NCBI GenBank assembly: GCA_023261345.1 | Contig: JAHFPE010000028.1 | Coordinates: 1-7,692 of the forward strand | DNA from: Candidatus Woesearchaeota archaeon | GTDB lineage: Archaea; Nanobdellota; Nanobdellia; Woesearchaeales; ARS49 | Reading direction: 5' to 3' | Length of the DNA stretch: 7,692 nt | Part shown: piece by piece, positions 1-4,860 of the stretch | Position numbering within the stretch: position 1 is the first letter of the stretch | How the letters are laid out: every line of letters starts with the position of its first letter | The notes under the pieces: generated by a model | Seen by the model: only the letters and a program-made list of their open reading frames with translations | Told to the model about the DNA's origin: nothing | The model's database searches: none | Translations under genes and position numbers: made by a program

Positions 1-2
1 AA

Positions 3-1058
3 TGGAAAGATCCAAAACTAGAGGAATCGGATAAGGCAAACTCAGTTCCAAATCATCAACAAGTACGCGCAAGACTATCTCGAGAATGGTGCTTAGAAGA
101 CTCTCAAAAGAATTTACGTGAAGCGTACACAAGCTGGAAAAGTACAAGAATATGCGCCAGTCTAAAACCTGAAGAACGAACTGTACTAAGCAAAGGAATC
201 GTACCATTTAATTACACAAACGTATCAAAAAATGGGGGTGAATTAGAATCTGACCTTACTCTTGGTATGCTCGCAAGGGCTCAAAAAGTATCTGAACCGG
301 AAGTTCTTAGATTGATGTATGATCCTCAACTGCTACTTTCAAAAATTAATGTTCTGCGAAACTGCCACATTGGAACTGGCAACCAAGCAAGTCCAGCTGA
401 CAGAGAATATACAGGTAAGTACTGGCTATTCGGATCTGAAGTAAAAAAAATAAAACGAATGCTACCCGCACTTGAAGCATGTGCTCGTGAAGGGATGCTT
501 CCAGTTGAATTAACTTGGAAAACAAAAAAAGATCCAAATTATGCACCTAAAGAATTAGCCAAAATGCTTGCCCTTTCTAAAGAATACACCGAACTTAGCG
601 ATGAATCAAGGGCAAATTTAGAACTCATCGGAATCATGTCGCAACTCAACATGAAAAACACTGGAGTGTACTCTGATGTGTGGGAGCCAAAAACAAAACG
701 TGACTCAAAATTGTGGGATTATTCGAAGTTTGTTGGCGTTTGCAAAAAAGAGGAGGGTCCCGCAAGTATTGAGATACGTGTTAAGTACACAACTTCAGAA
801 CAAGAAAATACCATTCGAAGAGCTGCATATCAAGTCACAGAAATCATGAAGGCACTAAAAATAGATGGTAAAGAAGAACTTCAACGCTATGTCTCACAAT
901 ATAACAGACTACAAGCGCAAGGCGCAACAGAAAAAAATGCGGTAAACAGTGTTCTTCTTACAAGTTGTAACCTTATGCATTTCTCAGTCACTTGCCTACA
1001 AGCCGCAACACCAGGAACTGACATCTTGAGATTGTGGAAAGAAGAAAAAAGCAGCTGA
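3..1058 (+). CDS. Hypothetical protein, 5' end outside the window, probably frameshifted near its 3' end
   Basis: The frame is open from the first complete codon at position 3 to TGA at 1056-1058, so 351 residues are visible and the true start lies to the left. The first ATG in the window (267) is not a convincing start, because the upstream 88 codons read as normal protein (for example SLKPEERTVLSKGIVPFNYT). I do not recognise the family. The protein is soluble-looking, rich in Lys and Glu, with no membrane segment; its last 120 residues look helical with scattered Cys (CNLMHFSVTCLQ). It ends in WKEEKSS just after an A6 run (1045-1050). Removing one A there continues the protein as WKEEKAADAYLRNVD in the next frame, so this stop is probably not the original end. 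Coding is strongly supported by length and codon use; function is unknown. Confidence 0.7.
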   Translation, partial: WKDPKLEESDKANSVPNHQQVRARLSREWCLEDSQKNLREAYTSWKSTRICASLKPEERTVLSKGIVPFNYTNVSKNGGELESDLTLGMLARAQKVSEPEVLRLMYDPQLLLSKINVLRNCHIGTGNQASPADREYTGKYWLFGSEVKKIKRMLPALEACAREGMLPVELTWKTKKDPNYAPKELAKMLALSKEYTELSDESRANLELIGIMSQLNMKNTGVYSDVWEPKTKRDSKLWDYSKFVGVCKKEEGPASIEIRVKYTTSEQENTIRRAAYQVTEIMKALKIDGKEELQRYVSQYNRLQAQGATEKNAVNSVLLTSCNLMHFSVTCLQAATPGTDILRLWKEEKSS

Positions 1059-1401
1059 TGCATACCTGCGAAATGTGGACGCAACCTTAACTGAATCTCT
1101 AGACGAATGTATGAATGACACTGAGGACGCTTACGAGCTTTCTCCAAGTTCTGCGATCTTATGGCGGTTCTCGTCATTTATAAAACATTTGCGAGATTCG
1201 CTAGAATAGCAAATTGCAAGTAGAAAGTTTGTAAATTTTTGCAATTTGCGATTAGCCAAGAATCTCATTGTTTATGAAGCAAAAGGCCATTACAAAGAAG
1301 CATATAATCTTGCTAGAGAATTCGGGATGGATGAGTTGGTGAACGCGTATGAGAGCATGCAAGGGCGGGTTACTGCGGTTCAAACTACTAAAAATAAATA
1401 G
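1051..1401 (+). pseudogene. Displaced C-terminal part of the upstream hypothetical gene, with in-frame TAG at 1207
   Basis: After TGA 1056-1058 closes the upstream frame, the +1 frame (open from 1030) reads AADAYLRNVDATLTESLDEC and on to TAG at 1207-1209. The same frame then resumes and runs to TAG at 1399-1401, giving protein-like sequence such as VYEAKGHYKEAYNLAREFGM, which resembles a helical-repeat (TPR-like) hairpin. There is no good start codon with a ribosome binding site, which argues for a severed tail and not a separate gene. The segment 1195-1251 around the TAG carries a perfect inverted repeat and sits between two copies of ATTTGCGA exactly 57 bp apart; deleting it gives FIKHLRLAKNLIVYEAKG without a stop. 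Seen: frames, stops, repeats. Inferred: one ancestral gene broken twice. Alternatives are recoding or sequencing error at the A-run. Confidence 0.5.
1209..1249. repeat. 11-bp perfect inverted repeat, hairpin over the in-frame TAG
   Basis: GCAAATTGCAA (1209-1219) and TTGCAATTTGC (1239-1249) are exact reverse complements separated by 19 bases. The left arm begins on the last base of the TAG at 1207-1209. It may be a small hairpin insertion in the gene or a transcription or translation signal for the shortened frame. Confidence 0.6.
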
Positions 1402-1418
1402 TTAGTTCGCGAACGACT
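1400..1418. terminator. Palindromic hairpin between convergent genes
   Basis: GTTCGCGAAC at 1405-1414 is a perfect 10-bp palindrome. AGT (1400-1402) and ACT (1416-1418) extend the pairing past a small bulge. It lies just after the TAG at 1399-1401 and about 45 bp from the 3' end of vapC on the other strand, so a shared terminator or transcript-end structure is plausible. There is no strong T-run, so the terminator call is weak. Confidence 0.3.
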
Positions 1419-1464
1419 ATGTTATTTGTCATTGCTTATTCTGTTCCGTTTTGCTAGAAAAACA

Positions 1465-1881
1465 TCAAACTCTCCTGGCGCTGAAACTGCGCGAATTAGG
1501 AATAATTACGAAGTCTTTTTTGTTCAAAGTTATGAGCGCATCGGCCCCAGAATTTATTGCAGTTGCCGCTATGAGAATGTCTTGATTCTCAACAGAGTCT
1601 TGCATCTTATTCACATAAAGATGCGCACTTATTTTTGCAGCGTGCTCGGCTACTGTGCCACTAACGTCGTACCAACTAAATTGATTCAAAACTTCTTTTG
1701 CAATCAATGACGCAATTGCCGAATCACGTCGTAAAAATGTACCGGTTAGGATTTCTGCAACGGTGATTGTACTTATGCATAATTCATGCCCTTGCAGGGT
1801 ACATCGTTTGAGAAACTCAATAGTGTGCTCGTGATGTCTGTCTATTTCCACTAGAATTGAAGTGTCAAAAAATAATTTCAT
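1465..1881 (-). CDS. vapC: PIN-domain ribonuclease toxin, VapC family
   Basis: This 138-residue protein is a single PIN domain, the usual length for a VapC toxin. These are Mg-dependent ribonucleases that cut RNA, often tRNA or rRNA, and are held inactive by a cognate antitoxin. The acidic metal-binding residues are in place: D6 in MKLFFDTSILVE, E43 in VAEILTG, D101 in QDILIAATA, and D123 in the closing TLNKKDF motif, so the nuclease looks intact. The ATG overlaps the TGA of the restored antitoxin frame as ATGA (1881-1878), typical translational coupling in vapBC operons; the ribosome binding site is weak, as expected for a coupled gene. Family assignment rests on these motifs and the neighbouring AbrB-type gene. 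The RNA target cannot be read from sequence. Confidence 0.9.
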   Translation of the reverse strand: MKLFFDTSILVEIDRHHEHTIEFLKRCTLQGHELCISTITVAEILTGTFLRRDSAIASLIAKEVLNQFSWYDVSGTVAEHAAKISAHLYVNKMQDSVENQDILIAATAINSGADALITLNKKDFVIIPNSRSFSARRV

Positions 1882-1994
1882 GAAATTATACCTATTCTTT
1901 TCATTCGAGAAGAAAGCTTTTTGGCACGCAAGGAACTTAGCACCTTTGCAAAGTTGTCAGTCAAAAAATCATGTTTATCAAAAATATTAAGATT
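1878..1994 (-). pseudogene. vapB: Out-of-frame C-terminal tail of the VapB antitoxin
   Basis: On the minus strand, one base out of frame with the annotated antitoxin, an open stretch reads NLNIFDKHDFLTDNFAKVL, then SSLRAKKLSSRMKRIGIIS, and stops at TGA 1880-1878. This is the expected antitoxin tail: an acidic-aromatic linker followed by a basic amphipathic helix, the part that normally contacts the toxin. Joined to the AbrB part it gives an 85-residue protein, a normal size, and its stop overlaps the vapC start by four bases. The 105-base gap otherwise left between the two genes would be unusual for a vapBC operon. The open frame and overlap are seen; the functional joining is inferred. Confidence 0.75.
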
Positions 1995-2136
1995 TTTTTT
2001 TGCTTATCATTGCTGCATCTCCAATCACATTAACGCTAACCAGATCTCCTTCCTTAATTTCCAATCGGTCTCTGACCTCTTTCAGAAGTGTGATCTGTCC
2101 TCCTCTTGTCACTATGACTTCACCCATTCTTCTCAT
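1987..2136 (-). CDS. vapB: AbrB/SpoVT-type antitoxin (VapB), truncated by a frameshift at an A9 run
   Basis: The visible product is about 49 residues. Its core GEVIVTRGGQITLLKEVRDR followed by LEIKEGDLVSVNV is the swapped-hairpin AbrB DNA-binding fold; such antitoxins bind their own promoter and, through a C-terminal tail, the VapC toxin. The start at 2136 (or Met 2127) is preferred over a longer reading from 2214 because the AbrB domain begins there and a TATA-like element sits 28-38 bases upstream. The frame ends SKKKS at TAA 1987-1989, right after nine As (minus strand, 2001-1993). With eight As it would continue 38 more residues and meet vapC in an ATGA overlap. As written the gene lacks its probable toxin-binding tail. 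The DNA-binding part is well supported; the operon would be autoregulated if this family behaves as usual. Confidence 0.8.
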   Translation of the reverse strand: MRRMGEVIVTRGGQITLLKEVRDRLEIKEGDLVSVNVIGDAAMISKKKS

Positions 2137-2163
2137 TAATGTATTAGTATTTATGAGTTTTAC

Positions 2164-2174
2164 TAAATAATATA
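2164..2174 (-). promoter_or_regulatory. TATA-like element for the vapBC operon
   Basis: The minus strand reads TATATTATTTA here, 28-38 bases upstream of the ATG at 2136, placing a start site close to that codon (short-leader or leaderless mRNA). It lies back to back with the thermosome promoter. Confidence 0.45.
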
Positions 2175-2216
2175 CTACAGTTCGGTTACGACAATCGGCA
2201 GAATGTTTGCGCAATC

Positions 2217-2224
2217 TTTAAAAA
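2217..2224 (+). promoter_or_regulatory. TATA box for the thermosome gene
   Basis: TTTAAAAA matches the archaeal TATA consensus. A start site about 25-30 bases downstream would leave a leader of roughly 40-45 bases containing the ribosome binding site and a 12-bp palindrome. The element is within 60 bp of the divergent vapBC TATA box. Confidence 0.5.
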
Positions 2225-2265
2225 CGACTTCTATCTTTTTCGAAGCGACATTTATGCACGGAAGT

Positions 2266-2277
2266 CTCAAATTTGAG
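2266..2277. promoter_or_regulatory. Perfect 12-bp palindrome in the thermosome leader
   Basis: CTCAAATTTGAG is an exact palindrome lying downstream of the predicted transcription start and just upstream of the ribosome binding site. It could be an operator for a dimeric repressor, as chaperonin genes are commonly heat-regulated in archaea, or a chance AT-rich palindrome. Confidence 0.35.
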
Positions 2278-2290
2278 CATGGAGGATAAC

Positions 2291-3922
2291 ATGAATCAAC
2301 AAATACAGCCGATATTCATTCTGCCTGAAGGCACACAACGAACGCAAGGAAAGAATGCGCAGCGTAACAACATCATGGCAGCAAAAATGGTTGCTGAAAC
2401 AGTTCGAACAACACTTGGCCCAAAAGGCATGGACAAAATGATCGTTGACACGCTCGGAGACATCACAATTACAAATGACGGAGTCACAATCTTAGAAGAA
2501 ATGCAAATTGAACATCCTGCAGCAAAAATGATTGTTGAAGTTGCAAAAACACAAGAGGCTGAAGTTGGCGACGGGACAACAACAGCTGTAGTTCTTGCTG
2601 GCGAACTGCTCAAGCAAGCAGAAGAACTACTCGACAAAGAAGTGCACCCGACAGTCATTGCTCGTGGCTATCGCGTTGCTTCAGATAAAGCACTTGAAAT
2701 TCTCAATGAAATTGCAGAAGAAGTAGGAGAAAAAGATGAGGCCGTGCTTCGAAAAATTGCAATGACTGCGATCACGGGAAAAGGCGCAGAAAGCGCAAAA
2801 GAAAAACTCGCTGATCTTGCAGTTCGATCAGTAAAACGCGTTATGGAACAAACCTCAAGCGGACTTACATTTGATAGAGAACACGTCAAGCTAGAAAAAC
2901 GCGTTGGCGGAAGTACTGAGGATACTGAACTTATCGAAGGAGTTGTGCTCGAAAAAGAAGCAGTCCATCCCTCAATGCCAAAATCAATACAAAGCGCGAA
3001 AATTGCACTTCTTGATTGCGCAATTGAAATTAAAGATACTGAAATTGACGCGAAAATCGAAATACGCGAGCCAAGCCAGATGCAAGCATTCCTTGACCAA
3101 GAAGAAAAAATGCTCCGCAACATGGTTGAAAAAGTCAGTGTTTCAAGCGCAAATGTAGTCTTTTGCCAAAAAGGAATTGATGACCTCGCGCAACATTTGC
3201 TTGCAAAGAAAGGAATTTATGCCGCACGACGAGTCAAGAAATCAGATATGGAAGCACTCGCGCGAGCAACTGGCGCCACAATTGTGAGCAACCTCCAAGA
3301 CATAACAATAAAAGAACTTGGATTTGCTAGCAGAGTGGAAGAAAAGAAAATAGGCAGCGACGACCTAACCTTTGTCACTGGCTGCAAAAACCCTAAATCA
3401 GTTACCATACTTGTGCGCGGCGGAACAGATCACATTGTAGATGAAGCAAAACGCGCAATGACTGACGCAATCGGAGATGTTGCAGCCGCACTTAAATCAG
3501 GAAAAATTGTTGCTGGAGCTGGAGCTACAGAAATCGAAGTAAGCAAGGGTCTTCGCAAGTTTGCTGATAGTTTAGCTGGTAGAGAACAACTTGCAGTACT
3601 TGCATTTGCAACTGCTCTTGAAGTAATTCCAAGAACACTAGCCGAAAATGCAGGGTTAGATCCAATAGATGTTTTAACAGAATTAAAAGCTGCACACGAC
3701 AAAAAACAAAAATGGGCAGGTGTGGACGTCAATACTGGAAAGGTCATGGATGCTTGGAACAGAGGAGTGCTTGAACCGCTCAAAATAAAAACACAAGCGG
3801 TCTCATCTGCATCTGAAGTTAGCCAGATGATACTTCGAATTGATGACGTGATCGCGGGAGCAAAAGATACACGAGGACCACAAGGACCACCACCAGGAAT
3901 GGGCGGAATGGGAGAATACTAG
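2291..3922 (+). CDS. thsA: Thermosome subunit (group II chaperonin, ATP-dependent)
   Basis: This encodes 543 residues, the usual thermosome length. Subunits form a double-ring cage in the cytoplasm that folds proteins using ATP, with a built-in lid instead of a GroES partner. Family motifs are intact: [10 protein letters not shown] near residues 41-50, TNDGVTIL near 61-68, the nucleotide-binding [15 protein letters not shown] at about 92-106, [10 protein letters not shown] in the second half of the equatorial domain, GLDPIDVL, and a Gly/Met tail GMGGMGEY. The start at 2291 is chosen because GGAGG (2281-2285) sits five bases upstream; TTG 2273 and ATG 2279 are in frame but lack such a site, and the latter overlaps it. 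A TATA box is at 2217-2224. The next ORF abuts the TAG stop in the same frame. Which paralogue (alpha, beta) this is cannot be decided from one gene. Confidence 0.97.
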   Translation: MNQQIQPIFILPEGTQRTQGKNAQRNNIMAAKMVAETVRTTLGPKGMDKMIVDTLGDITITNDGVTILEEMQIEHPAAKMIVEVAKTQEAEVGDGTTTAVVLAGELLKQAEELLDKEVHPTVIARGYRVASDKALEILNEIAEEVGEKDEAVLRKIAMTAITGKGAESAKEKLADLAVRSVKRVMEQTSSGLTFDREHVKLEKRVGGSTEDTELIEGVVLEKEAVHPSMPKSIQSAKIALLDCAIEIKDTEIDAKIEIREPSQMQAFLDQEEKMLRNMVEKVSVSSANVVFCQKGIDDLAQHLLAKKGIYAARRVKKSDMEALARATGATIVSNLQDITIKELGFASRVEEKKIGSDDLTFVTGCKNPKSVTILVRGGTDHIVDEAKRAMTDAIGDVAAALKSGKIVAGAGATEIEVSKGLRKFADSLAGREQLAVLAFATALEVIPRTLAENAGLDPIDVLTELKAAHDKKQKWAGVDVNTGKVMDAWNRGVLEPLKIKTQAVSSASEVSQMILRIDDVIAGAKDTRGPQGPPPGMGGMGEY

Positions 3923-4390
3923 TTGCCTCCTGCACCAAAACTTTTGCAAAAAGGACCTTTCATAGACGGTGAATTAGTATTCAAATTATACGTTTTTGAT
4001 TCAGCAAGACCAACTGATAAAGCAATATCGTACTTCAGGAGTGTGCTTCCACATACAAGAGAGGGGGATGAATTAGGCACACACGATAGAGCAGGTGTTG
4101 CATTCTTGTATGGATATAGTAAAAAAGACGGTTTAGAGTTAGTTCCTGGCACAGACCTTGTTGTCTGGAAGAATTTCTCTGATGAAAATGCAATGCTTTT
4201 ATCATGGAGATACGACAATGGAATGTACATTCATCGAGAAAGAGGAACATGCTGCGGAACTGAAATTGAAATCATAGCTGCAGAAAACAGATTACGTCGA
4301 AGTCACAGAGATGACATTCAACAATATCTTACACACTGGCCTAATCTTGAAGGAATCATTGAGGTTTGCCCCAGTTTACAAATGAAGTAA
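3923..4390 (+). CDS. Hypothetical protein, TTG start directly after the thermosome stop
   Basis: The ORF encodes up to 155 residues and begins at the codon right after the thermosome TAG, in the same frame. The only early start codons are TTG 3923 and TTG 3944; GGGAG at 3910-3914 lies eight bases before the first, so TTG initiation with translational coupling is the simplest reading. The first ATG falls too late (residue 91) to give a sensible protein. The sequence looks genuinely coding: mixed alpha/beta, soluble, with GVAFLYGYSKKDGLELVPGT near residues 58-77, a Cys pair at 110-111 and an Arg-rich stretch ENRLRRSHRDD at 121-131. No signal peptide or membrane segment is visible. I do not recognise the family. 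Its position suggests co-transcription with the chaperonin; a T-rich terminator follows at 4480-4490. A readthrough fusion to the thermosome is possible but not needed. Confidence 0.6.
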   Translation: MPPAPKLLQKGPFIDGELVFKLYVFDSARPTDKAISYFRSVLPHTREGDELGTHDRAGVAFLYGYSKKDGLELVPGTDLVVWKNFSDENAMLLSWRYDNGMYIHRERGTCCGTEIEIIAAENRLRRSHRDDIQQYLTHWPNLEGIIEVCPSLQMK

Positions 4391-4432
4391 GCAAGGCCGC
4401 GCAATATACTTCTGTCTCTACTGCATCTAGCT

Positions 4433-4513
4433 CCTGCGGTCTTTGCCCCTCACTTTAAGCTGAACGAAAACGCCGCAGGTTTCTTTTTTTGTAATTCGTC
4501 CTGCGGCGTTTTC
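4433..4513 (+). terminator. T-run terminator with strong 14-bp inverted repeat and a competing stem
   Basis: A T-rich run (4480-4490, TTTC then seven Ts) follows the 155-residue ORF by about 90 bases and would end transcription by itself in archaea. Around it GAAAACGCCGCAGG (4466-4479) and CCTGCGGCGTTTTC (4500-4513) are exact reverse complements, with A4 and T4 edges like a bidirectional terminator. A third element, CCTGCGG at 4433-4439, can pair with CCGCAGG at 4473-4479 instead, giving a second stem directly before the T-run. Confidence 0.6.
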
Positions 4514-4663
4514 CCTCGTTTGAATGTAGGAAGGCACGATTCGTGGTTGCGGGTTGCAGTTGCAGAAAAAGTTACCCATCTTATCGGGAGATTGTAAGAC
4601 ATAATGTTCCGGAAATTTTTCGCGTAAAAGATATAAAGAGAAAAAATAAAGAAAAAACCTGAC
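4514..4663. other. Non-coding spacer before the tRNA gene
   Basis: No convincing ORF or RNA was found. It holds CACGATTCGTG (4535-4545, 5-bp arms), a TTCCGGAA palindrome near 4605-4612, and a purine/AT-rich stretch from about 4627 to 4657. ATATAAAG at 4631-4638 is placed to serve as the TATA box of the tRNA gene. I saw no repeated origin-recognition boxes. Confidence 0.5.
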
Positions 4664-4788
4664 GCCGGCGTAGGCAAATCAGGTAAGCCGCCAGCTTGAA
4701 ACACTGGTGTTCGCAAGAACATCTGGGTTCAAAAGCTTTGCGGTTTTTGGGCGGCAAAATCGTGAAGTTGAAATTCCCAGCGCCGGCG
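4664..4788 (+). tRNA. Class II tRNA (probably Ser, UGA-like; positional anticodon GAA) with a T-loop intron
   Basis: The cloverleaf reads cleanly. Acceptor GCCGGCG (4664-4670) pairs perfectly with CGCCGGC (4781-4787); U8, A9; D-stem GGC/GCC with G18G19 at 4682-4683; anticodon arm at 4691-4707; long variable arm TGTTC-GCAA-GAACA (4708-4721) with a GNRA loop; U48; T-stem CTGGG (4723-4727) with CCCAG (4776-4780). The T-loop is split by a 41-base intron and after splicing is TTCAAAT. The discriminator is G73 (4788) and CCA is not encoded. G73 plus the long variable arm point to tRNA-Ser. The 17-base anticodon arm CCAGCTTGAAACACTGG puts GAA at positions 34-36, with a C31-A39 mismatch; shifting by one gives the Ser-type loop CTTGAAA with anticodon UGA. 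The mature length is 84 bases. The tRNA fold is well supported; the isoacceptor is not settled. Confidence 0.85.
4734..4774 (+). other. 41-nt tRNA intron in the T-loop (between positions 59 and 60), BHB motif
   Basis: The junctions form a canonical 3-4-3 BHB. The outer helix is the T-stem, CTGGG with CCCAG. The 4-bp central helix is TTCA (4728-4731) with TGAA (4769-4772). Three-base bulges are AAA (4732-4734) and ATT (4773-4775). The inner helix GCTTTGCG (4735-4742) pairs with CGTGAAGT (4761-4768), including three G-U pairs. Cutting after the second base of each bulge removes 4734-4774 and leaves a perfect seven-base T-loop TTCAAAT. Archaeal tRNA introns usually sit at 37/38; T-loop sites are known but uncommon outside some thermophilic lineages. 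Confidence 0.82.
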
Positions 4789-4797
4789 TCTCTTTAA
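4789..4797 (+). terminator. T-rich end of the tRNA transcript
   Basis: TCTCTTT directly follows the discriminator base, a short pyrimidine run of the kind that ends archaeal tRNA transcripts. It is short, so confidence is modest. Confidence 0.35.
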
Positions 4798-4818
4798 ATT
4801 ATGCTTCTAAATTCATAT

Positions 4819-4852
4819 TTGCAGATACCTTTATAAAAACCTTCTTCTGCAA
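4819..4852 (+). promoter_or_regulatory. cdc6 promoter: TATA box inside a 7-bp inverted repeat
   Basis: TTTATAAA (4830-4837) is a good archaeal TATA box 24-31 bases before the ATG at 4861, so the mRNA is predicted to be leaderless; no Shine-Dalgarno sequence is seen. TTGCAGA (4819-4825) and TCTGCAA (4846-4852) are exact reverse complements flanking the TATA box almost symmetrically, a layout suited to a repressor that blocks TBP binding. Confidence 0.6.
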
Positions 4853-4860
4853 TTTAACTC

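Noticed and set aside
1426..1710. 94-codon plus-strand ORF opposite vapC
   Set aside because: It is a shadow of the PIN-domain gene, whose catalytic motifs are unambiguous on the other strand.
2137..2214. 26-residue N-terminal extension of the antitoxin (start at 2214)
   Set aside because: The AbrB fold begins near 2127, the extension has no family resemblance, and it would overlap the vapBC TATA box.
4450..4722. 90-codon minus-strand ORF opposite the tRNA and terminator region
   Set aside because: It runs antisense through the terminator hairpin and into the tRNA gene, has a low-complexity Phe/Lys composition and no promoter or ribosome binding site; the tRNA explains the sequence.
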